From: Verrucomicrobiota bacterium
GTDB lineage: Bacteria > Verrucomicrobiota > Verrucomicrobiia > Limisphaerales > UBA11320
DNA length: 64,000 bases
Direction: 5' to 3'
NCBI GenBank assembly: GCA_016199985.1
Contig: JACQFQ010000047.1
Span: 1-64,000, forward strand
Part shown: positions 1 to 7,241 of the stretch, in pieces
Layout of the letters: each line of letters opens with the position of its first letter
Position numbering within the stretch: the stretch's first letter is position 1
Program-made: the position numbers and the translations under genes
Notes under the pieces: model-generated
Told to the model about the DNA's origin: nothing
Databases searched by the model: none
Seen by the model: the letters and a program-made list of their open reading frames with translations, nothing else

Positions 1-327
1 CGGGATATTTCCAAAGACGCCGGAATCCATTTGAACCGTGTTATCCAAGCGGAAACCCTGTCCCTCCTCCTAGCTGCGGTTGAACACGGGGATGCCGCCG
101 CTTTTCTGCCGACCCCATCTACCTTCGCTCTTCCAACCGACCGATTCGCGGTGTTGCAGATGGAGGATATCGACAGGCTCAGCCGCGAAATGGTGTTGGC
201 TTGGATTCCTGAAGCCTCAGACCAAAAGCCCGCGCTCAAGAGGGCGATCCGCGTCCTTTCCCGGAGCCTCCGACAATCGATGTCGGATTTCGCGAGAGTT
301 CCCGGCAACGACGCGGGAAAACGGTAA
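1..327 (+). CDS. LysR-family regulator, C-terminal fragment (5' truncated by window edge)
   Basis: The frame is open from base 1 and ends at a TAA near 327. About 108 residues are present. They resemble the end of a LysR effector-binding domain: a long helix, then a short run with FALPTDRF and a final basic helix (ALKRAIRVLSRSLRQ). No DNA-binding domain is visible because the 5' part lies outside the window. The gene points toward the relaxase gene, which is convergent to it. It may be cargo of the mobile region. The family call rests on overall pattern, not on a diagnostic motif. Confidence 0.5.
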   Translation, partial: RDISKDAGIHLNRVIQAETLSLLLAAVEHGDAAAFLPTPSTFALPTDRFAVLQMEDIDRLSREMVLAWIPEASDQKPALKRAIRVLSRSLRQSMSDFARVPGNDAGKR

Positions 328-426
328 GAAGAATAATTGTCGTTGACCAAGTGCCCTTGGGATTAGCCGCGAATGCGGTCAAGCAACCGTTGTCGATGGA
401 TAGCGCGTGTTTCGGCATACTCCATT

Positions 427-455
427 TGACACAAAACATTGTCTTTATTGTGTCA
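427..455. promoter_or_regulatory. Inverted repeat between LysR fragment and relaxase gene
   Basis: TGACACAA and TTGTGTCA are perfect inverted 8-mers separated by 13 bases. They lie in the 205 bp gap between the convergent LysR fragment and relaxase gene. The left arm overlaps a TTGACA hexamer (426-431) that could serve as a -35 element. A repressor operator or a nic-adjacent repeat are both possible. Confidence 0.4.
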
Positions 456-532
456 GAAAAAAGACCCCTTTTCCAGGACGGTGCCCTGCTAGAATTGGGC
501 GGATCGGGACCAAAAGCCGCCGGGCCGATGCC

Positions 533-3430
533 TTAGTACGAGTGCCCGTGCGAGTAGCCGCTATCCTTCTGCTGCGGCTCTCGCTGCTGACGGAGTTCCT
601 CCTCTCGACGGCGACGCTCCGCTTCCCGACGACGCTCATCCTCGGCCTTCCTGCGCTCCTCGTTTGCCATGTGGTCGGCGCTTTCTTCATCCGGACTTTT
701 GCGAGAATGGTCGTAGATCTTGTCAGAACCAGGCGGGAAGTCCGGGTCCGGAAAGAGGTCGGCGATGTCGTTTAGGTCGCCAAATTTCTCATTCGCCTTC
801 TCTTTCTCTTGCCGCTCCGCCTCTCGCTCACGTCTCCGTGCCGATTCCCCCTCGCGCTCCGCCCTCGACTCCTCGCGGAATTGGCTCCGCGTTCGTGCAT
901 AGCCCTCGGCAGTAAAAAACTCAGCATTTTCCGCAGTCGCATAGATTCTGACGCGCGTCTTTTCGCGCTGTTTGAAAATCGAGGCCATTTCCCTGGCGGA
1001 GTCGTTGGCCTCAAACAGAATTTGTGCGCGCTGGGTTTTCGCCTTTTCACCATCCTGATGAGTCAAGGCATACGCGAGCGCGATGGAAGGACAGGATTTA
1101 ACCGGAACCTCCACGGTCTTGCCGCTGTCGAGAATCACCCGAATTAGGACCGAGTTGATTTTGGTCACCGTCCCCACGTCATTCGGCTCGATTCCGTAGG
1201 TTCGATTCCCGGCGCGGAAAATAATCCGGTCGTTGTCGTGGACAGCACAGCCGCCAATCATGTTGCGCTTCTTCCCGATCTTTCCGCCCTTTTTTCGCAT
1301 CTGCTGAGTGATGCGGTTCAGCACGTCGGCTTTGATTCGCGTCTGGGTGAGAATCAGATTGTCTTCGGGATGCTTCAAACCATCGCGCACCCAGTCTTTG
1401 ATAAGTGCTCGCCAAACTCTGCTGGCGGTCTTGGCGATCACAACCCGCGAACGGAAGCGGCGCTTCTCCCCTGAGTTCCATCCGCCGTCGTCTTGCGACG
1501 ACGAACCGAGGCGGTCGTCGACAAAAAGAATTCGCTTCACTCCAGCCGCAAAGACATCCCTCATGACTTCCTTGATTTTGCGCACAACCCGCGCGCGTGT
1601 CCGGTCGAGAGGAATGGCGACGCGGCGCTTGAGACCGAGCGGGTCACGATCTGGAGTGATCTCCAAAGCCGGAAGTCTCAATTTGGAGGCCGGATTCCAC
1701 TCCCAAGCACGCGGAAAAATCCGCTTGTTTCGCACCTCCACCGAAAAAAACCGAAGATCGATTGACCAGCGAGGTGGTCCGAGGCGGGGCGTAATCTCCC
1801 GAATCTTGAATACGGCGAAGGGACTTCGCTGCCGTTTCGACTGTTCCGCTTTTTTAGCCCGCTTTGGACGCTTCGGTCTTGGACCGCGAGACCCTCTGCG
1901 GCGCGCCTTTTCCTCTTCCTTGGCTTGGCCTTCAGTTTTCTCCTCGGTTTGCTCGCGAGTTTTGTCCTTCGTAGTGTCCTGCGATTTATCCTGGGGTTTG
2001 TCGTTGACCTTCTCTTGATCTTTTCGTTGGTCCTTCTTTTGTTCGGCTTTCTCCTCCGTTTGCACGCGAGTTTTGTCCTGAGCAGTGTCCTGCGATTTAT
2101 CCTGGGGCTTGTCGTTGACCTTCTCTTGATCTTTTTGTTGGTCCTTCTTTTGTTCGGCCTTCTCGGCCTTTCGTTGAGCTTCCTTGAATGCCTTTTCCAG
2201 TCGTGCTTCGAGGTAACCCAATTTCAATTCCGCGTCTCGCTTGGCAGTCACATCCTCCCGGGCTTTCTTTCGCGCCGCTTTCAGCGCCGCCGTGAACTCG
2301 GCTTGCTGTTCGGGCTCCAGGGGGCCAAGGGATGCGCGGGCGAACTTGGGCTCGGCACGGTAGATGGCGGCAAGAATCTGCCGGGCGGAAAGTTCCGAAT
2401 CCTGCGTCGCGCTGCCTACCAACTCGATGACTTCCGCCTTGGTCCACTTTCCGGGATTGCCAGCCATTGCGTTGCGGATGCACTCAGTCAGCAGGACCAT
2501 TTCAGTGGTAAGGTCGCGCACGTTTTCCGAAGTCTGCCTTAGCTTCATCATCTCCGCTTGCCCCCAACCCAATTCCTCGCCGATGGCTTGCCATTGCCGG
2601 AACAACACATCACGGGCGATATGCTCTTTGGGCTTTCGGGTTGCAATCGCGGCTTCCTGAGCTTCGACTGCGCCGTACTTTCCCCGTTCGTCACAATACG
2701 CAACGACTTCCTTTCGGCGGGTCGAGAAACGATCAATTATCTCCGGACTGACTCCCTCGATTTCAAACCAACGCTCCACTTGTTTGATCGGCAAATGGAC
2801 ATCCCGTTTCAGCAAGAACGCGAGCTCACAGGAGTGAATATAACCGACGGCCATTCTGAAATCGTAAAGCGCCTGGCTGCGGACTGCCCCCGTCGTGCCG
2901 TCGGATCGGATGGCAAGGTTCAAGCAGATGGCGTGGTGATGGAGTTGGGGCTCCTGAGCCCGGCTGGTGCCATGCTCAAATATGGCGTAACAAAACGTCG
3001 CTTTCTCGCGAATCTTTCCGCCGGGACCTCGGCGCGTAAATCCGGCGAAGTCCTCCATGAAGGTGAGGGCGGTTCGGACCGCCTGCTCATGCGCCCGCTC
3101 AATGGCTCGCCGAACATCGTCGGTAGCCATTGCCCAACAGACGCTGACCGATTTCGGCGGGGAGAAGGTCAGATCCCAACCGGGAACGCGCTCATGGTAT
3201 CCATCCTTCTGGCCAGCGTTCTGGACCAGGGCAATCTTGCCGTCCGGCGAGAATCCTTGGAAGAGATTCTCGAACTGCGCGCCCGTCACCTCGCCCTCCA
3301 AACCGAGGGAAGCCGCCCCTTCGCCGTGCCATTGGCCGGGCGGTTCACCTCCGCTCAGGTAGTAATCCTCTCGCGCCAACTCGATGTAGTAGTTGGCGCT
3401 CTTGATCGAGACTTTTCGAATCGAAAGCAT
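533..3430 (-). CDS. MobF (TrwC/TraA-type) conjugative relaxase with degenerate helicase part
   Basis: 965 residues. Residues 1-300 match the TrwC relaxase domain: two tyrosine pairs near the N-terminus (NYYIELAREDYY), FSPPKSVSV, and the metal-binding histidine cluster LHHHAICLN around residue 185. This domain nicks oriT and becomes covalently bound to the transferred strand. Residues ~400-540 are a Lys/Glu/Gln/Asp-rich linker with an almost exact tandem duplication (repeats begin AEQKKDQQKDQ and AEQKKDQRKDQ). The last third keeps features of the RecD-like C-terminal half (DNLILTQTRIKADVLN, DNDRIIFRAGNRTYG, VTKINSVLIRVILDSG), but I see no Walker A or DEAG motif. It therefore looks like a relaxase whose helicase lost its ATPase core. 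The ATG at 3430 has a weak ribosome binding site. Confidence 0.88.
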   Translation of the reverse strand: MLSIRKVSIKSANYYIELAREDYYLSGGEPPGQWHGEGAASLGLEGEVTGAQFENLFQGFSPDGKIALVQNAGQKDGYHERVPGWDLTFSPPKSVSVCWAMATDDVRRAIERAHEQAVRTALTFMEDFAGFTRRGPGGKIREKATFCYAIFEHGTSRAQEPQLHHHAICLNLAIRSDGTTGAVRSQALYDFRMAVGYIHSCELAFLLKRDVHLPIKQVERWFEIEGVSPEIIDRFSTRRKEVVAYCDERGKYGAVEAQEAAIATRKPKEHIARDVLFRQWQAIGEELGWGQAEMMKLRQTSENVRDLTTEMVLLTECIRNAMAGNPGKWTKAEVIELVGSATQDSELSARQILAAIYRAEPKFARASLGPLEPEQQAEFTAALKAARKKAREDVTAKRDAELKLGYLEARLEKAFKEAQRKAEKAEQKKDQQKDQEKVNDKPQDKSQDTAQDKTRVQTEEKAEQKKDQRKDQEKVNDKPQDKSQDTTKDKTREQTEEKTEGQAKEEEKARRRGSRGPRPKRPKRAKKAEQSKRQRSPFAVFKIREITPRLGPPRWSIDLRFFSVEVRNKRIFPRAWEWNPASKLRLPALEITPDRDPLGLKRRVAIPLDRTRARVVRKIKEVMRDVFAAGVKRILFVDDRLGSSSQDDGGWNSGEKRRFRSRVVIAKTASRVWRALIKDWVRDGLKHPEDNLILTQTRIKADVLNRITQQMRKKGGKIGKKRNMIGGCAVHDNDRIIFRAGNRTYGIEPNDVGTVTKINSVLIRVILDSGKTVEVPVKSCPSIALAYALTHQDGEKAKTQRAQILFEANDSAREMASIFKQREKTRVRIYATAENAEFFTAEGYARTRSQFREESRAEREGESARRREREAERQEKEKANEKFGDLNDIADLFPDPDFPPGSDKIYDHSRKSPDEESADHMANEERRKAEDERRREAERRRREEELRQQREPQQKDSGYSHGHSY

Positions 3431-3918
3431 GGCGCAGATTTTGGCGGGGCAATCTGTTTGCCCCTACCATCATCAGTCTCGCGCCGGGCGAGATTTCGAC
3501 AGAAAATCGAGTCCGAATGTGCCTGCGAGTTCGTTTACAGCGCAAGAACCTGAGAATCAATGGATTGGCCTTCGGTTCGGGCTGTTTGTTTACAAGTTGT
3601 AAACTGTCCATGTGGCTGGGCTGCTGCGGTTTGAAGCGGATGGCTGTCGGCTGTGTAAACGACACCGAAGGTGTATAAAGTGTCTGGCATTTCTTTCCAG
3701 GTTCTTTGCGTTCTCGATTCCCAAGTCCGAACGCCCCTCGGTTCCGGACTCCGAATCCTCAAGTTGTTCAAAAATGTTCGTTCGATGGCGGGTAAAGTTT
3801 TTCGGTGGAGGATGAAGTAATGTGCTGTAAACCTGTCGACAGCGAACCGCGAAATGATGGGATCGTCCTGAGTGGGACCGGGGCGTTGTGATTTGTCAGG
3901 AGTTTGAGGGCATGAACG
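3431..3918. promoter_or_regulatory. Candidate oriT/operator region upstream of the relaxase gene
   Basis: No convincing gene lies in this ~490 bp tract between the relaxase start and the terminator of the next operon. It holds a perfect 17-bp palindrome, GTTTACAAGTTGTAAAC (3588-3604), and two further copies of its half-site: GTGTAAAC (3653-3660) and TGTAAAC (3826-3832). The last sits inside an inverted repeat, GCTGT...ACAGC (3824-3844). Position next to the relaxase start and clustered dyads suit oriT plus relaxosome or repressor sites. The exact nic site cannot be read. Confidence 0.45.
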
Positions 3919-3957
3919 AAAAAAGCCTTGGTCGGCCTGCAACAGGCCAACCAAGGC
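3919..3957 (-). terminator. Rho-independent terminator of the ardC operon
   Basis: On the minus strand, GCCTTGGTTGGCCT and AGGCCGACCAAGGC form a long, nearly perfect stem with a five-base loop. Six T residues follow (complement of 3919-3924). It begins 18 bp after the stop of the 3976-4326 gene and separates that operon from the relaxase gene. Confidence 0.85.
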
Positions 3958-3975
3958 GCGGACACATTTCCGGGG

Positions 3976-4326
3976 TCATTCCAGCCAAATATTCGTGGAC
4001 CTGCGATCACCTTCCGTGATCACCATAAAGGGGCGTCCATATCGGTCTCGATGGCGAGACACGAGTCGACCGGTCGTTCTTACAGCAAATTCATTCGCCG
4101 CTGCAACCAACGGATGAACCTCCCCCCAGTCCTTTTTGGCGTGTTTTTTCAAAGCGTTGGCGATGTCGGTTCCGTGAAGGGAACGGACCCCTTTCGCCCC
4201 CACGGAAATAAGTCCCATGCGGAATTGCAATTCCGAAATTTCGATCTCAGCTATGCACTCCCAGAACATGACGGGCTGAAAGAACCAGCTTTGGACCCAG
4301 CAAACCAGAGTTGATAAAAGTTCCAT
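3976..4326 (-). CDS. Small plasmid protein, member of a three-copy family (copy A)
   Basis: 116 residues, function unknown. The C-terminal half (SLHGTDIANAL, then DRYGRPFMVITEGDRRSTNIWL) matches the proteins at 6481-6759 and 30281-30634, which share the pattern G-R-x-F-W/M-V/I-I-T-E-x-x-R-x-x-T. The N-terminus differs from its relatives: it is hydrophobic and Trp-rich (VCWVQSWFFQPVMFWECI), possibly a membrane segment. The start at ATG 4326 is chosen for the AAGGAG nine bases upstream; the longer frame would need a TTG start. It is the last gene before the terminator, 34 bp after 4361-4951. Confidence 0.75.
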   Translation of the reverse strand: MELLSTLVCWVQSWFFQPVMFWECIAEIEISELQFRMGLISVGAKGVRSLHGTDIANALKKHAKKDWGEVHPLVAAANEFAVRTTGRLVSRHRDRYGRPFMVITEGDRRSTNIWLE

Positions 4327-4360
4327 TCTTCGTTTCTCCTTTGTGTTTTTTACCAATCGC

Positions 4361-4951
4361 TTATTGAGGAGCCACGACGAGCACCTTCACATCGTTCATC
4401 TCGATTTCCTCCACCGACCATGAGGGCGAATCCAAGAAGATGTCTTGATCGAAAATCAAACCGTCACACATGCTTTTTTCCCAAGCTGAAAAAGCCTCTT
4501 GGTAGTAAAGCTCGAACAGCTCATATGCAGCTTCCTTCCGGAGATCGAGGAAGGAATTTCCAAGGTAAACGTTGATGTTCAGATCCTCGACTTGCTCACC
4601 AGTGAGTTGATTGAGAAAAGTTCCTTGGGAATTCACCGCATAATGAATCCGGACGAAATTGAGGGTTGAATCATCCCCGAGTTCTTGAAGAACTTTGTCG
4701 AGGTCCCGCAATTCGTGAGCGCTGACTGCTGATTGCCCTCGGAAAAGCAGCCCCACACCGGCATTGTCTCCAGATGGCCAAAACTCGGCTTCCCCTTCGG
4801 CGTCGTGGTCCCAATTGACCACCTCCTCGGTCGTAAGAATTCGCTCGATTGCTGAGTTTTCTCGAAAGTTAAACCCCTCGAAAGTGCCCAGATCAAACTG
4901 AAGGGCGTAGGTTCCTTTCTCTTGCGTGTTGGTTGTTTCGGTCTGTTCCAT
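4361..4951 (-). CDS. Uncharacterised acidic plasmid protein
   Basis: 196 residues, acidic, no signal peptide or membrane helix. I do not recognise a family. The middle has Y/F-rich segments (NINVYLGNSFLDLRKEAAYELFELYYQEAF). The ATG at 4951 is preceded by GGAGAAAAA, so the longer open frame upstream, which runs into the structured leader, is not the start. It is the first gene after leader copy 1 and lies downstream of ardC in the same direction. Strong acidity next to antirestriction genes recalls DNA-mimic proteins, but no motif proves that. Confidence 0.65.
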   Translation of the reverse strand: MEQTETTNTQEKGTYALQFDLGTFEGFNFRENSAIERILTTEEVVNWDHDAEGEAEFWPSGDNAGVGLLFRGQSAVSAHELRDLDKVLQELGDDSTLNFVRIHYAVNSQGTFLNQLTGEQVEDLNINVYLGNSFLDLRKEAAYELFELYYQEAFSAWEKSMCDGLIFDQDIFLDSPSWSVEEIEMNDVKVLVVAPQ

Positions 4952-4983
4952 TTTTTCTCCGTTAGTCAATTTCACCACCGAAA

Positions 4984-5424
4984 CCCCAGAAAGGCTTTCC
5001 CGGGGAGAGGGGGGTGTGTTTTCACCCTCGTGCTGAAACACCCCCCCTCTCCTCCGGGAAAGACGACAACACAGCCAGCCCGCAGGGCTGACCGTTTAAA
5101 TGAGCGCGGAGCCAACGCGGGAGAAGCGCGGACGAATGATTTTGCAACCCTAGTGACAGCTTTGCTGGCGCGGGTTGCTCATTCGGCGGCGCGCCGCGTT
5201 GCGGAGCGGCAGTAGGGCTCCCGCCCGAAAGGCGGGAATCCATTTTGTGAACGACGAAGTCGCCGGGGCTGAACGGTGAACCGGAGCGGAGGCAGTCAAG
5301 AAGGCAGCGCAGCGCAGCGAGCACCTCTTGACGGCCGGGAGCGGAGGGAGCCGGTCAGCCAGCGGAGGGGTTTCCCCGGAGCGACGGGGCGCAGTCGGAA
5401 ACACGGCGCACGCCATCGGCGGGC
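4984..5424 (-). repeat. Structured ~440 bp leader, copy 1
   Basis: This noncoding block is nearly identical to 6791-7232. Both copies end about 32 bp upstream of a start codon on the minus strand (4951 and 6759). Nearest the gene is a long hairpin (4995-5062, CTTTCCCGGGGAGAGG against CCTCTCC...GGGAAAG). Upstream are smaller hairpins: CAGC-TTT-GCTG, CCCGCC-cgaaa-GGCGGG and GTCAAGA...TCTTGAC. Differences between copies fall mostly in loops or compensate in stems. The 120 bp between it and the ardC stop (5425-5544) hold no visible gene. Confidence 0.8.
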
Positions 5425-5544
5425 TGCGGCTGATTCAGGTAGGGACAAAAAATGGCCGCCGAAGCGGGCCAAACCTGAAAGTTGCTTGATTTCCCTGTGT
5501 GGGTCACTTCTCCGGCTGAAAGACGACAATTTAACCCATCCCTT

Positions 5545-6417
5545 TTACGCTGCCTTTTGAGTGTCTTCGGACCAGACTTTCCCACGAAGATAGTCAGCGG
5601 CAATCTGAGCGGCCGAAGCTGCACGCAACAAGAGCCGCTGATCCGCTCGGAGCGCCTTTTTCCATCCGTCGATATAACTGGCCTGAAGCGCATCGGTTTG
5701 AGCGTTTGAAACGCCCGTGAATCCACACAAGAAAGCCGCGCCAAACTCAGCGACCAATTCCTCCTGAGAATACCGATCTGTTGAATTGCCTTCCGTCGTC
5801 GCGAATCGGTTCAGGCGCTTGGGGTGCCCAGTCGCGTGAGTCAATTCGTGGAATAGAGCGGCGTAATACTCCTCGGCACTCTCGAATTGGCTCAAGTGCG
5901 GAAGGGTGATTGCATCCGTTCGCGGGTTGTAGGCCGGGTTTCCGCGCAACTCGTGGGTGATCGTGGGTTTGTCAACGACTAGCCCCATGAGCTGATCTGC
6001 AAGCTCAAGGCGGCGGTTATGGTTAGCGGAGATGTCCTCAACCGGTCGTTCGACACCCTCGATTTGGTCCAAGTTAAACACGGCAAAAGCGAAAGGCACA
6101 CAAGGCGCTGGGTTTTCCTTTCCTGTTTGCTGACGCCGTCTTTCCAATTCCTCGGGTTTGCGCCATTTCCAATAGATCACCGGGGTTGCACGTTCGCCTT
6201 TGCGGACGTGGCCTCCCAGACGAATGGCTTCATTGAAGGTCAACCAATATCGGCAGGAAAAGGCGGTCGAGGACAGCACAAGGACATTTAGCCCTCGGTA
6301 TTCTTTCCCAGTGCTCAGGCTCTTGGGCAGGCCGATATTCCATGTCTTCCGCCATGGAATTACCCCGGCTTCGAGCTGCTTCAAAATGCGTTCTGTGATG
6401 GCTGCGTAAATGTTCAT
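5545..6417 (-). CDS. ardC: ArdC-like antirestriction protein (ssDNA-binding plus zincin domains)
   Basis: 290 residues, the usual ArdC length. The N-terminal ~110 residues match the ArdC ssDNA-binding domain: MNIYAAITERILKQLEAG, PWRKTW, YRGLNVLVL, GGHVRKGERATPVIYWKW. The C-terminal half is a zincin-like metallopeptidase domain with HELTHATGH around residue 190 and a downstream Glu (EELVAEFGAAFL) as likely third ligand. ArdC proteins shield incoming single-stranded DNA of conjugative plasmids from host restriction. AAGGAG lies just upstream of ATG 6417. The gene sits between the two 440 bp structured repeats, so recombination between them would delete it together with 6481-6759. Confidence 0.92.
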   Translation of the reverse strand: MNIYAAITERILKQLEAGVIPWRKTWNIGLPKSLSTGKEYRGLNVLVLSSTAFSCRYWLTFNEAIRLGGHVRKGERATPVIYWKWRKPEELERRRQQTGKENPAPCVPFAFAVFNLDQIEGVERPVEDISANHNRRLELADQLMGLVVDKPTITHELRGNPAYNPRTDAITLPHLSQFESAEEYYAALFHELTHATGHPKRLNRFATTEGNSTDRYSQEELVAEFGAAFLCGFTGVSNAQTDALQASYIDGWKKALRADQRLLLRAASAAQIAADYLRGKVWSEDTQKAA

Positions 6418-6445
6418 GTTGTTCTCCTTTTTGTGTTTCGTGGTA

Positions 6446-6475
6446 GCGCCGTCGTGCCGAATTGCACGACGGCGC
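6446..6475 (-). terminator. Strong intergenic hairpin upstream of ardC
   Basis: GCGCCGTCGTGC and GCACGACGGCGC form a perfect 12-bp stem with a six-base loop, between the stop of 6481-6759 and the ardC start. No T-tract follows on the minus strand, so it may be an RNA-processing or attenuation hairpin rather than a full terminator. Confidence 0.55.
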
Positions 6476-6480
6476 GCGGT

Positions 6481-6759
6481 TTAATAATCCTCGGGCAGTA
6501 AAATAGTGGTCACCGATCTATCAGCTTCCGTGATGATCCAGAACTTCCGGCCGTGGCGGTCGGAATAGGCGGAAAGAATTCGGTAGCCCTCGGTGAGTGA
6601 CCGATTATTCTCCGCCGCGTCCTCTGGAGAAACGTCCCCCCAATTTCCTCGGGAATGGTTTAAGATGGCCTGCTCGATGTCCGTTGAATGAACCGACTCA
6701 AGCGCGTTTGGTGTGATCACGATCTGACCTAACCGGACCGTGAAAGTATTAAACTCCAT
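6481..6759 (-). CDS. Small plasmid protein of the three-copy family (copy B)
   Basis: 92 residues and the shortest clear member of the family. It carries VHSTDIEQAILNHSRGNWGDV and the C-terminal core GRKFWIITEADRSVTTILLPED, matching 3976-4326 and 30281-30634. ATG 6759 has GGAGG five bases upstream, so the longer frame that reads through the leader hairpin is rejected. It lies directly downstream of leader copy 2 and upstream of ardC. Function unknown; the compact alpha/beta pattern and plasmid setting are all that can be said. Confidence 0.8.
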   Translation of the reverse strand: MEFNTFTVRLGQIVITPNALESVHSTDIEQAILNHSRGNWGDVSPEDAAENNRSLTEGYRILSAYSDRHGRKFWIITEADRSVTTILLPEDY

Positions 6760-6790
6760 AAATGCCTCCAATGTTTGAACCCGCCACTCC

Positions 6791-7232
6791 CCCCAGAAAG
6801 GCTTTCCCGGGGAGAGGGGGTGTGTTTTCACCCGCGTGCTGAAACACCCCCCTCTCCTTGGGAAAGACGACAGCACAGCCAGCCCGAAGGGCTGACCATT
6901 TAAAGGGTTGGCGGAGTCAACGCGGGAAAAGCGACGACGAATGCTTTCGCAACCTTAGTGACAGCGAAGCTGGCGCGTGGTTGCTCATTCGACGGCGCGC
7001 CGCGTTGCGGAGCGGGAACACGGCTCCCGCCCTAAAAGGCGGGAATCCATTTTGTGATACGACGAAGTCACCGGGGCTGAACGGTGAACCGCAGCGGAGG
7101 CAGTCAAGAAGGCAGCGCAGCGCAGCGAGCACCTCTTGACGGCCGGGAGCGGAGGGAGCCGGTCAGCCAGCGGAGGGGTTTCCCCGGAGCGACGGGGCGC
7201 AGTCGGAAACTCAGCGCACGCCATCGGCGGGC
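6791..7232 (-). repeat. Structured ~440 bp leader, copy 2
   Basis: Second copy of the block at 4984-5424, ending 32 bp before ATG 6759 and beginning ten bases after the stop of 7242-8585. Its long hairpin is at 6802-6866. Compared with copy 1 the G-run of the stem is one base shorter (5 not 6) and the opposing C-run is also one shorter (6 not 7), a paired change expected of a conserved RNA stem. The CCCGCC/GGCGGG hairpin keeps its stem with a changed loop. Confidence 0.8.
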
Positions 7233-7241
7233 GACGCTCGG

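Noticed and set aside
2558..3553. Long plus-strand open frame of 331 codons
   Set aside because: It is the complement of the relaxase gene, whose domain motifs are on the minus strand, and its own translation shows no family pattern.
4984..7232. Composite transposon with the 440 bp blocks as insertion sequences
   Set aside because: The blocks hold no transposase, no terminal inverted repeats and no target duplications, and both sit as leaders at the same distance from genes.
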